A DNA stretch of 45,707 nt from NCBI RefSeq assembly GCF_017315705.1, contig NZ_JAFLRF010000003.1, positions 335,887 through 381,593 on the forward strand, written 5' to 3'. The notes beneath the pieces were generated by a model. It was not told where the DNA came from. It searched no databases and saw only the letters and a program-made list of their open reading frames with translations. Made by a program: the position numbers and the translations under genes. The stretch's first letter is position 1. Every line of letters begins with the position of its first letter. Positions 1-7,730 of this stretch are shown here, in pieces. This DNA comes from Trinickia mobilis (GTDB taxonomy: Bacteria > Pseudomonadota > Gammaproteobacteria > Burkholderiales > Burkholderiaceae).

Positions 1-8
1 ACGGAATC

Positions 9-76
9 CTGAACCTCGCTGAGAATTTGACACGATGTTCCGAAAGTACAATACTGCGTAAAAGCAAGCGCTTAGT
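9..76 (+). promoter_or_regulatory. Promoter-like segment, copy A of a duplicated 68-bp sequence
   Basis: It contains a perfect -35 box TTGACA (27-32), a 17-nt spacer and a -10-like AATACT (50-55). The spacer carries GTTCCGAAA, a near-palindrome that could be a repressor site. The same 68 bp recurs at 2313-2380 with 6 mismatches. It would read into the SDR remnant that ends at 306, so it may have driven a lost gene. Promoter function is inferred from the boxes and the duplication only. Confidence 0.5.
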
Positions 77-105
77 AACGCAATGTACGGGCCTGCCCCT
101 CAATG

Positions 106-184
106 GCGGCTCTGAGCCGCGGCGTAACCGACTTTAAGCTTAATCCGCGTACCTTGAGGTACGGCAGGTCCATACATGATGTAT
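106..184. repeat. Cluster of four short palindromes
   Basis: Four perfect or near-perfect dyads lie within 79 bp. They are 106-120 (7-bp arms GCGGCTC around one T), 134-143 (TTAAGCTTAA), 148-163 (7-bp arms CGTACCT with a 2-nt centre) and 172-184 (6-bp arms ATACAT around one G). None is followed by a T-run, so they do not look like terminators. They lie between promoter copy A and the SDR remnant, where operators would be expected. Their function is unknown. Confidence 0.45.
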
Positions 185-195
185 AGGTATCCTTA

Positions 196-306
196 ACATT
201 CATAGCGAGCCTGAAGACACCGAGACTTATTGCGCGCTATATGACTGGCCAGATCGTGTGCGTAGATAGCGGCGCCGATGCGTTGTTCCGTCCCTCGTAC
301 GTTTAA
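196..306 (+). pseudogene. C-terminal remnant of a short-chain dehydrogenase/reductase
   Basis: After a stop at 193, the frame reads through to a TAA at 304-306. It ends in RYMTGQIVCVDSGADALF, the typical SDR C-terminus (hydrophobic-TGQ-hydrophobic-V-D-GG). The Rossmann fold, catalytic Ser-Tyr-Lys and start are all missing. It follows promoter copy A, so it is probably what remains of a gene once driven by that promoter. The tail motif is short but characteristic. Confidence 0.5.
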
Positions 307-364
307 AGCTACGGCCCCTACGACTGCATCTTTCGACGGCCCCCCTTCTTGCTCAGGAATCGAT

Positions 365-517
365 ATGCCGGATATAGAACTCGTCTTCGACGACTATCGC
401 GGTATCGCGACGATACGAGCTCCGCCTGTTCCGCAAGTGAGTAACGGTATGTGTTGCAGGCAAGTAAGCCGCCGCGCTTTCAGGGAAAGTGAGCGCGAGG
501 TAGAAGTCACAATTTAA
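365..517 (+). pseudogene. Possible N-terminal remnant of an enoyl-CoA hydratase-like gene
   Basis: An ATG at 365 is preceded by CAGGAA at a sensible distance and opens with MPDIELVFDDYRGIATIR. This resembles the first strands of crotonase-family proteins, and the FadJ-like protein at 5142 begins similarly. After about 18 residues the similarity is lost and the frame ends at 517. No catalytic region is present. I read it as a truncated head joined to unrelated DNA, but the match is too short to be sure. Confidence 0.25.
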
Positions 518-634
518 CGCTTGTTGGTTGCCTGTTCGTAAAGACCCTCACAGATTCACCCACGGTACTGGGTCTTTGGTGACGCAACATGCGGCGCATC
601 TAATGCGGCATCAAGCGCAATGAAGGAGAAGTCG

Positions 635-874
635 ATGGCTCGTGCTGGAAAGTCGCTGCGTTTAATGGTTGAACACTGGCTCGCCCCGGAGCCCCCGAAT
701 CGGTGTCGCGTCACTCAGTTTAAAAACAGGCACTCCACAGGGGAATGCTATGTATGCGTCGAGACATTCAACGCGACGGGGCGGGTTGCAATGTTCTTCT
801 TTCGTCACCAAGACGGCACATGGCGCATATTCCCGCCTAGTCGAGAAAGGCCAACTATGCGCGCAAATTATTGA
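635..874 (+). CDS. Small conserved protein, FFFR/FPP family (79 aa)
   Basis: The ATG at 635 is preferred over the upstream ATG at 620, because GAAGGAGAA (622-630) sits just before it. The 79-residue product has no signal peptide or membrane segment. It is related to the protein on the minus strand at 22205-22441. Both start MxxxGxSLR, have a Trp-Leu pair near residue 15, and share a C-terminal core FFFRxxDGxW then FPP and PT. Two diverged copies in one window, each with a Shine-Dalgarno sequence, support a real gene family. I do not recognise a function. The Rieske ferredoxin follows 24 bp downstream, so the two may be co-transcribed. Confidence 0.6.
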   Translation: MARAGKSLRLMVEHWLAPEPPNRCRVTQFKNRHSTGECYVCVETFNATGRVAMFFFRHQDGTWRIFPPSRERPTMRANY

Positions 875-898
875 ATCGGGACCCTCTAAGGTTGAAAC

Positions 899-1342
899 AT
901 GACCGACGGTAAATCAACAAACGAGCAGGCAAGGGTGGTCCGGTCAGGGCCTATTCAAATGGTACCCACACACGGCGCTATGACTGAATCATGCTTCTAC
1001 CATGTCGCTGAAATCGGCGAATTTACGAGCGCGAACCCGCTTCGTAAGGAAGTAAACGGGTGGCCCCTACTGATCGTCCGCGACGGAGAGGAGATCCACG
1101 CTTTTCGCAATCTCTGCACCCATGCCTGGGCTCCGATGAACGCAGCGCGGATCAGTGAAGGTGCGATCATCTGTCCCTTTCATGGTGCCAAGTTCGACGT
1201 GCGCACCGGCCGATGTCTGGACAGCGGGCTTGCATGCATGTCCGGTGGTGGCCTCGCCCCGCTCACCCGGGTCAAGACCAGGTTGGTCGGCGATCGCGTC
1301 GAGGCGGCGATATCCGCTTCCAGGGGGCGATGCCGTCGATGA
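899..1342 (+). CDS. Rieske [2Fe-2S] ferredoxin-like protein
   Basis: This is a small soluble electron carrier or oxygenase ferredoxin component. The Rieske cluster motif is complete in the 147-residue frame: Cys73-x-His75 (CTH), then Cys92-x-x-His95 (CPFH), separated by 16 residues. The conserved part begins near residue 31 (SCFYHVAEIGEF). The true start could therefore be ATG 899 or ATG 980; neither has a convincing ribosome site. The last 20 or so residues (after GDRVE) do not look like the family, so the 3' end may have been altered where it meets the AraC-unit fragment at 1378. No oxygenase or reductase gene is adjacent, so its partner is unknown. Confidence 0.75.
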   Translation: MTDGKSTNEQARVVRSGPIQMVPTHGAMTESCFYHVAEIGEFTSANPLRKEVNGWPLLIVRDGEEIHAFRNLCTHAWAPMNAARISEGAIICPFHGAKFDVRTGRCLDSGLACMSGGGLAPLTRVKTRLVGDRVEAAISASRGRCRR

Positions 1343-1377
1343 TCCGTCGCAAACGACGGCTAAAGCCTATCAAGTAC

Positions 1378-1440
1378 CCACGGATACCGACACTTCGGTT
1401 GCATCAATGCCCCGAGAGTTGTGCCTAATCCTGTAAACGG
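1378..1440 (+). repeat. AraC-unit upstream element, copy 1
   Basis: This is one of six copies of an element that here precedes AraC-type regulator genes or their remains. It contains the dyad ACCGA-N4-TCGGT at 1386-1399, then the conserved block CCCCGAGAGTTGTGCCTAAT. It is closest to copy 6, upstream of the intact regulator at 37746. Sequence upstream of 1378 does not match the other copies, so the unit is cut there. Confidence 0.7.
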
Positions 1441-1569
1441 ACGCAGAGGCGATCTATCTGCGGCTAGCATGGGAGGCCTGGTACAGATCCCGGAACGGTT
1501 TCATTGCCCATCATGAGATTCCATGCCTGCAAGGAAATTTCCCAGCTGGTCGCCCGTCATGCAAAACGG
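1441..1569 (+). pseudogene. 5' stub of an AraC-family regulator gene with its leader
   Basis: The leader shares CTGCGGCTAGCATGGGA and the following bases with the leader of the regulator at 37746-38636. From ATG 1513 the frame reads MRFHACKEISQLVARHAK, nearly the same as that regulator's first 18 residues. Similarity then stops abruptly at about 1569. Everything encoding the sensor and DNA-binding domains is gone. Confidence 0.7.
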
Positions 1570-2312
1570 CTCAAAAAAACAGGGGAATCTTGGATGCAAG
1601 CGTATCGCATTTATTCCGGCAGAAAGGCCAACATGCCGTCGATGGTGGCGCCCGGCACCCTATGAACACTTTCGGGCGTCGGCTCGCCATCAATCCAATC
1701 GGGGTGGTAGGGGATGGCCACGCGCTGGAACTGGACTCGGTTGGTCGGCATGACACGGGCTCCGCAAAGCAATGCCGACAGCTTCTCAGCCCACATGCTC
1801 ACCAGGTGAGCATGGTCGAGCTTGGTGCCTAATCAGTTGCAGTTTTGGCTAACGCGTCGACATCGTGAGCATGGTTCGCGCGACAGTGGTGACCATCCCA
1901 AGCATGAGGGCTTTGTGTTCAAGCAGCCGCAAGGGGTGCGGTTCGGGCCGGGATAGGCGCCCATTCTTGATCGATCTGCCGGCGTGAACTCCCATGCCGT
2001 TTCTCCAAAGGTGGACGGGTTTCTAAGCGATTGCTTTGGATCGTAGAGGGTTATCGGCTCGCTGTCAGTTGCTGTCGCTTACGGCAACGGCGGCGACAAA
2101 CCCAGGCGCGCCGTGCACGCCCGGCGACGTTCAAGGTGACTTGTTCTTGCTCGCATGAGCCGTGTTGGCCTTTCATCGGGCTGCCTGCGCGCGATGCTGG
2201 CCAGCACAACGCAGATGACCTTGGCATGAGGGCTCCGTGCGGCCACCGTGGCGGCGTGATCTGCAGGCTGACAGGCGGGAAACCGGACGAGGACTAGGGT
2301 AAATTCGGAGTG
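1570..2312. other. Stretch without an assignable gene
   Basis: No supported gene was found. A minus-strand frame at about 1611-1835 reads GTKLDHAHLVSMWAEKL and onward for some 70 residues. It could be the tail of a lost gene, perhaps a recombinase, but I cannot place it. The longer frame at 2031-2297 has no recognisable features. The notable structure here is a perfect palindrome at 1794-1814. Confidence 0.4.
1794..1814. repeat. Perfect 21-bp palindrome
   Basis: CATGCTCACC, one A, then GGTGAGCATG: ten-base arms with no mismatch. The right half GTGAGCATGGT is repeated at 1865-1875. This could be a strong operator, a recombinase core site or the end of a lost element. No T-run follows, so it is not a typical terminator. 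Confidence 0.5.
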
Positions 2313-2380
2313 CTGAACCTCGCTGAGAATTTGACACCATGTTCCGAACGTACCATACTGCTGGAAAGCAAGCGCTTAGT
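2313..2380 (+). promoter_or_regulatory. Promoter-like segment, copy B, upstream of the beta-oxidation operon
   Basis: The -35 box TTGACA is at 2331-2336, followed by a 17-nt spacer and -10-like CATACT at 2354-2359. The spacer contains the odd palindrome GTTCCGAAC within an 18-base segment that is 12/18 symmetric. Repressors of the TetR type that control fatty-acid operons often bind such sites, but no such regulator gene is in the window. It is 62/68 identical to copy A. It probably drives 2760-7307. Confidence 0.55.
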
Positions 2381-2759
2381 CATAGAGAGGCTTTGATGGC
2401 AGGAATATTTGGTGGGTCGAGTTTTGGGTTCCCTGCCGCCGGTCGCCGTGGTGCCCGGAGCCGTTGTGAATCGTCTTCCCGTGGTGCTCAAACAAGGGGC
2501 TCGCGTGCAAACGAGAGATATCGAGAACCTTTCGCCGGCGATGCGCGCGGGCAAGCGTTCGGCGTGTTTGGGTGGGATGGTTTCGGAATGGGCGCAGGGT
2601 CGCCCTTCGTCCGAGGCATGGTCAAACCCGTTGGCGCGACTGTCTCGTTCGGTGGACGGATCGTCGATGCCGAGCGCGGCCGGGTAAGTGGCGGTCGTGC
2701 TTCGCCGCCGTCGACTGAGTGCTTCGTGTACTGAGAACAGCCGAATGGCAGGATTTCAA
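2381..2759 (+). other. Leader between promoter copy B and the first acyl-CoA dehydrogenase
   Basis: About 380 bp are open in two plus-strand frames (2339-2734 and 2409-2687). One has an ATG at 2396 starting MAGIFGG. Neither translation resembles a known family to me, and the two frames cannot both be coding. It may be a decayed gene or a long untranslated leader. Confidence 0.3.
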
Positions 2760-3905
2760 ATGAATACGCTCGACCCCGGCATTTCAGAGGAACTTGAGGC
2801 ATTCAGGTCGACCGTGAAAAAATTCATAACGACTGAAGTTGCGCCGAACCGGCAAAGATGGCGGCAGCAGCGCTGCGTGGACCGCCAAGCTTGGATTAAA
2901 GCCGGTCAGGCTGGACTTCTCGGAGTCAGTATTCCAATGGAGTTCGGTGGCGGTGGAGGCTCCTTCCGCCATGAGACGGTGATCATGGAGGAGTTTGCGC
3001 GTATCGGGTTCCTCGATTTCTATATTCCCCTCCACAACGCGATCGTCGCTCCCTACTTCGTGCGATTCGCGTCGCCAGCACAAAGGGAGCGCTGGCTGCC
3101 CACGTTTTCGAGTGGTGAATGCATCCTTGGAATTGCCATGACGGAGCCTGGCACCGGTTCGGATCTCCAAGCCATTCGGACCACTGCTCGGCGCGACGGT
3201 TGCTGCTACGTCATTCAGGGCCAAAAGTCGCTAATCAGCAACGGGCAATCGGCCGATCTAATCCTGGTCGCAGCAAAGACGGATCCCGCGAGGAAGGGTA
3301 AGGGGATCTCGCTTCTGGTGGTTGAACCGGGCAAGGTCGAAGGTTTTCGGCGCGGGCGCACCCTTGAGAAGGCTGGATTGCACGCCCAAGACACGGCTGA
3401 ATTATTTTTTGATGATGTGCGGGTGCCCGAGGAAAACCTGCTTGGCGAAGTTCCTGACCAGGGATTCGCACAGTTGATGGACAGCCTGCCTCAGGAACGC
3501 CTCGTCATCGCGGTTCAAGCAGTCGCATCGATGGTCGCGGCGCTTGACGAGACGATAAGCTACGTGAAGGGGCGAACGGCATTTAACGAGCGGATATTCG
3601 ATTTTCAGAACACGCGCTTTGTCCTGGCGGAGTGCGCCACTGCGACTCAGGTCGGAAAAGCGTTCGTTGAAAAGTGTGTGGCGCAGCTGGTCGATGGCCA
3701 ATTGGATCCGTCGCTGGCGGCGATGGCAAAGCTATGGGCAACGGAACAGCACTTCCATCTTGTGGATCGCTGTCTGCAGCTGTTCGGCGGTTACGGTTAC
3801 CTCTCTGAGTACCCAATTTCGCAAATGTGGGCCGATGCCCGTGTGCAGCGAATCTTCGGTGGAACGAGTGAGATTATGAAAGAGTTGATTGGCCGCGGTC
3901 TCTGA
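2760..3905 (+). CDS. Acyl-CoA dehydrogenase, long-chain/isovaleryl-type active site
   Basis: FAD enzyme that introduces the alpha,beta double bond into an acyl-CoA and passes electrons to ETF. The 381-residue product has the FAD/substrate segment MTEPGTGSDLQ (about 127-137) and the C-terminal signature FGGTSEIMKELI. The position that is the catalytic Glu in medium-chain enzymes (IYEGT) is Gly here (IFGGT). The base is instead expected in LPQER (Glu246), as in long-chain acyl-CoA dehydrogenase. The ATG at 2760 is chosen because CAGGA sits 6 nt upstream; ATG 2745 and GTG 2688 are in-frame alternatives. It is the first gene of a three-gene operon with thiolase and FadJ. The true substrate is probably branched or medium/long chain. 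Confidence 0.9.
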   Translation: MNTLDPGISEELEAFRSTVKKFITTEVAPNRQRWRQQRCVDRQAWIKAGQAGLLGVSIPMEFGGGGGSFRHETVIMEEFARIGFLDFYIPLHNAIVAPYFVRFASPAQRERWLPTFSSGECILGIAMTEPGTGSDLQAIRTTARRDGCCYVIQGQKSLISNGQSADLILVAAKTDPARKGKGISLLVVEPGKVEGFRRGRTLEKAGLHAQDTAELFFDDVRVPEENLLGEVPDQGFAQLMDSLPQERLVIAVQAVASMVAALDETISYVKGRTAFNERIFDFQNTRFVLAECATATQVGKAFVEKCVAQLVDGQLDPSLAAMAKLWATEQHFHLVDRCLQLFGGYGYLSEYPISQMWADARVQRIFGGTSEIMKELIGRGL

Positions 3906-3926
3906 GTTTCAAGTACTGGAGTTGAT

Positions 3927-5135
3927 ATGAGTGATTGTTTCATTTTCGACCATGTCAGGACGCCGCGGGGGCGTGGGCGCGCGGACGGCGCCTTACATGA
4001 GGTCGCCCCTGTCCGGCTTGTCAGCGCGGTCCTTCAGGCGTTGCAGGAGCGGGTCGACCTACCGACGCACCTCGTGGACGACGTCATCATGGGTTGCGTA
4101 GAGCCCGTTGGCGAGCAGGCGACCAACATTGCCAGGCTTGGGGTGTTGTGCGCGGGATATGCTCAAAGTGTTGGTGGTATCCACGTGAATCGCTTCTGCG
4201 CGTCGGCACTGGATGCGATCAACATGGCGGCCGCCCAAATAATGGCCGGGCAGACGGATTTGATGGTGGCAGGTGGTGTGGAGTCCATGTCGCGGGTTGG
4301 CATGGGTGCTTCCGCGGGGGCTTGGTCGTCCGACCCTTCTGTTGCAATCCAGTCGTATTTCACACCTCAGGGCATCGGCGCGGATCTGATCGCGACTAAA
4401 TGGGGATTCTCTCGTGAGATGCTGGATGGCTTCGCCGCGCGCAGCCACCAGCGCGCGGCCCGCGCCTGGGACGAAGGCAGGTTCGAGAAGTCGGTGGTGC
4501 CGGTGCGTGATATTTTGGGTTCGGTGTTGTTGGAACGCGATGAGCACATCAGGCCGACAACAACGGTGCAGTCCCTGGCCACGCTTAAGCCCGCGTTCGA
4601 ACGAGTTGGTACCGAAATGGGTTTCGATGCGGTCGCGCTCCAGCGATACCCGGAGGTAGATCGCATCATCCACCTTCATCACGCAGGCAACTCCTCGGGC
4701 ATTTGTGATGGCGCCGGGGGCGTACTGCTGGGTACAGCGGAGGCCGGTAAAGCAATTGGAGTGCGTCCGCGAGCTCGCATACGCTCATTCGCGGCTGTCG
4801 GCTCCGAGCCCTGCATCATGTTGACTGCCCCAGAGGCGGCGACGCGTAAGGCATTGGCGCGTGCCGGCATGGAACCAAAGAACGTTGACTTGTTCGAGAT
4901 CAATGAAGCGTTCGCGTCCGTCGTGCTGCTGTACGCACAGCTACTCGAAATTGACCAAGAACGGCTGAATGTCAATGGCGGCGCCATTGCCATGGGGCAT
5001 CCGCTCGGCGCCAGCGGCGCCATCATCCTTGGGACTGTCTTGGACGAACTCGAACGTCGAAACCTCTCCACGGCCGTGGTGACTTTGTGCGCCGGGGCAG
5101 GGTTGGGAACGGCCACGGTAATTGAAAGGATGTGA
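3927..5135 (+). CDS. Acetyl-CoA acyltransferase (thiolase)
   Basis: Thiolytic cleavage of 3-ketoacyl-CoA, the last step of a beta-oxidation round. The 402-residue protein has the acyl-accepting Cys91 (NRFCAS), NEAFA at 326-330, catalytic His358 in GGAIAMGHPLGASGA and the C-terminal Cys388 (TLCAGAGLG). The usual C-terminal form is CIGGG, so CAGAG is slightly atypical, as is HHAGNSSGICDGAGG in place of the common TAGNASGINDGA. Length is normal for the family. It starts 21 bp after the acyl-CoA dehydrogenase and ends 6 bp before the FadJ-like gene, so the three are surely one transcript. Confidence 0.92.
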   Translation: MSDCFIFDHVRTPRGRGRADGALHEVAPVRLVSAVLQALQERVDLPTHLVDDVIMGCVEPVGEQATNIARLGVLCAGYAQSVGGIHVNRFCASALDAINMAAAQIMAGQTDLMVAGGVESMSRVGMGASAGAWSSDPSVAIQSYFTPQGIGADLIATKWGFSREMLDGFAARSHQRAARAWDEGRFEKSVVPVRDILGSVLLERDEHIRPTTTVQSLATLKPAFERVGTEMGFDAVALQRYPEVDRIIHLHHAGNSSGICDGAGGVLLGTAEAGKAIGVRPRARIRSFAAVGSEPCIMLTAPEAATRKALARAGMEPKNVDLFEINEAFASVVLLYAQLLEIDQERLNVNGGAIAMGHPLGASGAIILGTVLDELERRNLSTAVVTLCAGAGLGTATVIERM

Positions 5136-5141
5136 GTCGAT

Positions 5142-7307
5142 ATGAGCAATATTCGCTTCGAGATTCTTGAAGGCGGGATCGCGGTGATTGCCTGGGACGA
5201 CTCGGATCGTTCCATGAACGTGCTTTATCCGCAAGCGTTGCGCGACTTCGAGGCCGCGGTGGACCGCGTGAGCGCCGATCCCGCGATCCGCGCCGCCATC
5301 GTTACCAGTGACAAGCCCAGCTTCATTGCCGGGGCTGATCTCGACTGGTTCCTTTCCCTGCAGAGCGAGGCCGCACGTGCCGACCCGGAACTAGGCTCGC
5401 AACTCATATTCAAGACGTTGTACGACACCTCGCTCGTGTTCCGGCGCTTGGAGAAATGTGGCAAGCCCTTTGTTGCCGCGATTAACGGGACGGCATTAGG
5501 GGGCGGATTCGAGCTCTGTCTGGCGTGCCATCGGCGGATCGTGGCCAACGACGAATCAATCCAGATCGGATTGCCGGAGTCCAAGGTTGGATTGTTCCCG
5601 GGAGCCGGCGGTACGCAGAGACTACCGCGCATGATCGGCCCGTTGCCCGCTTTGTCGCTGCTGCTTGATGGACGAGTACTCAGCCCCCGCGCCGCCTTGG
5701 CTCAGGGGTTGGTGGACGAGGTGGTCCCGCGTGAGAGTCTGATGTCAGTCGCATTGGAGTGGGCGCGCCAGGCGACTGAGGCGGACGCCCGCAAACCGTG
5801 GGACTTGCCGGGCTATCGGCCACCTGGAGACGATCCGACAAGCGCATTGGGAGCGGTTCACTTCTCGGTTGCGATCGCGCAGCAACGAAAGCGCACACTC
5901 GGCAACTATCCAGCGTCTGATGCAATCCTGAAAGCGGTATACGACGGGCTTTTGGTGCCGCTGGACGTCGCCTTAAAAATCGAGTGCCAGTATCTCACGA
6001 AGGTCATGCTCGACCCGGTTTCACTCAGCATGATTCGAACTCAGTTCGTGAGCCGCCGCGACGCCAACAAGCTTACGCGTCGTCCTCCAGCCCCGCCCAC
6101 TCTTGTACGGAAGATTGGCGTCCTCGGCGCCGGGGGCATGATGGGTGCGGGCATCGCTCATGTGGCCGCGCGGGCCGGACTGGAGGTTGTCCTCCTCGAC
6201 GTCGATGCCGCCGCGGCCGCCCAGGGCAAGGCCAAGACGGAGCGGCAGCATGCCCGAGCAATCGCGGCCGGGTCGATGACGCCACAGGAATCGCAAAACA
6301 TTCTGGGCCGGATGCATGCATCCGACGACTATGGGCTGCTCGCCGATGCCGATCTTGTCATCGAGGCGGTGTTCGAAAATCGCGATATCAAGCGTGATGT
6401 CTTCAGTCGCGCACGTCGTGTCATGCGATCGGACGCCGTCCTGGCGTCGAATACTTCCACGCTGCCCATCAGCGGACTTGCTGAATTGTCCGGGCGCACC
6501 GACGATTTCATTGGCCTGCACTTTTTCTCCCCGGTTGAGAAGATGCCGTTGGTCGAGATCATCAAGGGCAAAGGCACCGTCAGTCGAACCTTGGCTCTCG
6601 GCATGGATTTCGTAAGGCAGTTGCGTAAGACGCCCATCGTCGTAAACGACAGCCGTGGGTTCTACACCAGCCGCGTATTTGCGACCTATGTAAATGAGGG
6701 TATGGGCATGCTGTCCGAAGGCGTCAACCCGTCGCTGATAGAGAACGCTGGCCGGGCGATCGGGATGCCGGTTTCGCCTCTGGCATTGTGCGACGAGGTT
6801 GCCATCGATCTTCTGTACAAAATTAACAATCAGACCAAGTCCGACCTGGGCGCGAAGTACGTGCCCGTCGTTGGCGAGGATGTGATCGAGACCATGGTCG
6901 AAACCTTCAAGCGCGTGGGAAGGAAGGGTGGCGCTGGCTTTTATGACTACCCGAGCGAGGGGACCAAGGTGCTATGGCCGGAGTTGAAAACGCACTTTCC
7001 GCAGGCGACAGTGCAGCCATCGTTCGAAGAAGTAAAGAATCGGTTGCTTGTGATCCAGTCGCTAGAGGCTGCTCGCTGCTACGAAGAGCGGGTCATCGAT
7101 GATCCACGCGACGCGGACGTAGGTGCCGTTCTTGGCTGGAATTTCGCAATTTGGACCGGCGGGCCGATTTCGTACATTGACATGCAAGGCGTCCAAGAGT
7201 TTGTGGATATCTGTGACGATCTGGCAAGCAAGTATGGAGACCGCTTCGCCCCGAATAATCTGTTGCGTGGCATGGCGGCAAAGCGCGAACGGTTCTACGC
7301 AAATTAA
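5142..7307 (+). CDS. Bifunctional enoyl-CoA hydratase / 3-hydroxyacyl-CoA dehydrogenase (FadJ/FadB-like)
   Basis: Two-domain beta-oxidation enzyme of 721 residues. The N-terminal crotonase domain carries both catalytic glutamates, Glu124 (GGGFELCLA) and Glu146 (IGLPESKVGLFPG). The middle Rossmann domain begins near 325 with the NAD motif GVLGAGGMMGAG. The hydroxyacyl-CoA dehydrogenase His460 is in IGLHFFSPVEKMPLVEI. It converts 2-enoyl-CoA to 3-ketoacyl-CoA for the adjacent thiolase. A 12-bp palindrome CCGAAGCTTCGG lies just after the stop (7312-7323) without a T-run. Beyond it lies a transposase remnant, so the operon's original downstream neighbour may have been lost. Confidence 0.93.
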   Translation: MSNIRFEILEGGIAVIAWDDSDRSMNVLYPQALRDFEAAVDRVSADPAIRAAIVTSDKPSFIAGADLDWFLSLQSEAARADPELGSQLIFKTLYDTSLVFRRLEKCGKPFVAAINGTALGGGFELCLACHRRIVANDESIQIGLPESKVGLFPGAGGTQRLPRMIGPLPALSLLLDGRVLSPRAALAQGLVDEVVPRESLMSVALEWARQATEADARKPWDLPGYRPPGDDPTSALGAVHFSVAIAQQRKRTLGNYPASDAILKAVYDGLLVPLDVALKIECQYLTKVMLDPVSLSMIRTQFVSRRDANKLTRRPPAPPTLVRKIGVLGAGGMMGAGIAHVAARAGLEVVLLDVDAAAAAQGKAKTERQHARAIAAGSMTPQESQNILGRMHASDDYGLLADADLVIEAVFENRDIKRDVFSRARRVMRSDAVLASNTSTLPISGLAELSGRTDDFIGLHFFSPVEKMPLVEIIKGKGTVSRTLALGMDFVRQLRKTPIVVNDSRGFYTSRVFATYVNEGMGMLSEGVNPSLIENAGRAIGMPVSPLALCDEVAIDLLYKINNQTKSDLGAKYVPVVGEDVIETMVETFKRVGRKGGAGFYDYPSEGTKVLWPELKTHFPQATVQPSFEEVKNRLLVIQSLEAARCYEERVIDDPRDADVGAVLGWNFAIWTGGPISYIDMQGVQEFVDICDDLASKYGDRFAPNNLLRGMAAKRERFYAN

Positions 7308-7332
7308 TCCGCCGAAGCTTCGGTCCTCCTGA

Positions 7333-7563
7333 TTAGCGATGAACCTCAGCAACCCGGATAACCGAATCCCGGATCGGGTCGGTGGCCACGGCGGCTCTGG
7401 CGAGCCGTCCGAGGATCGATCTCAGGTCGTACCTCCGGTTGAAGCGGTATTGCACTTCTGCCAAATAGCGCGCGGCGTACTTTGCGAACTTGATCGCGTG
7501 GTAGGTGCCGGACATGGCGGTCTTCAGGTTTCCGAGCAGCATGTTGACTGCCGTAAAACTGCG
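7333..7563 (-). pseudogene. C-terminal remnant of an IS1595-family transposase
   Basis: Read on the minus strand, the frame gives VNMLLGNLKTAMSGTYHAI followed by FAKYAARYLAEVQYRFNRRY. This is the characteristic end of IS1595/ISXO2-like DDE transposases (NLK.a..GTYHa..h..Y...Y..Ef..RFNRR). It terminates normally at 7333. The catalytic region is missing, and the frame runs straight into AraC-unit element copy 2 at about 7563. The junction suggests the insertion sequence was cut when the element arrived, or the reverse. Confidence 0.75.
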
Positions 7564-7564
7564 T

Positions 7565-7712
7565 GAGAACGATGCCACGATTACCGACACATCGGTTACA
7601 TCGATCCCCCGAGACTTGTGCCTAATCTTGCATACAGGGGCACAGGGGGCGCTCTGTGGCTAACATGGAACGAGTGAGGCTTCATCTGTATTTTCACCTT
7701 CCCAAAGCCCCA
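7565..7712 (+). promoter_or_regulatory. AraC-unit upstream element, copy 2, leading into the mutase operon
   Basis: The dyad ACCGACACATCGGT is at 7583-7596, followed by the conserved CCCCCGAGACTTGTGCCTAA and the leader GGCTAACATGG. From about 7648 it matches copy 4 (minus strand, 25320-25400) nearly base for base through CACCTTCCCAAAGCCCC, but no AraC gene follows. Instead the mutase ribosome site (7719-7724) comes next. I infer that this element now supplies the promoter/operator of the 7731-14910 operon. Confidence 0.6.
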
Positions 7713-7730
7713 AGTATTGGAGAGTACGCA

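Noticed and set aside
2339-2734. A coding sequence in the 2339-2734 or 2409-2687 frame
   Set aside because: The frames overlap, neither resembles a family I know, and the first begins inside the promoter element.
7333-7730. A complete IS1595 insertion sequence
   Set aside because: Only the transposase C-terminus is present. The catalytic core and the left end are missing, and no pair of terminal inverted repeats could be found.
7565-7730. A cobalamin riboswitch ahead of the mutase operon
   Set aside because: The B12-box and surrounding helices were not seen. The leader is instead nearly identical to that of AraC-unit copy 4, which has no mutase gene.
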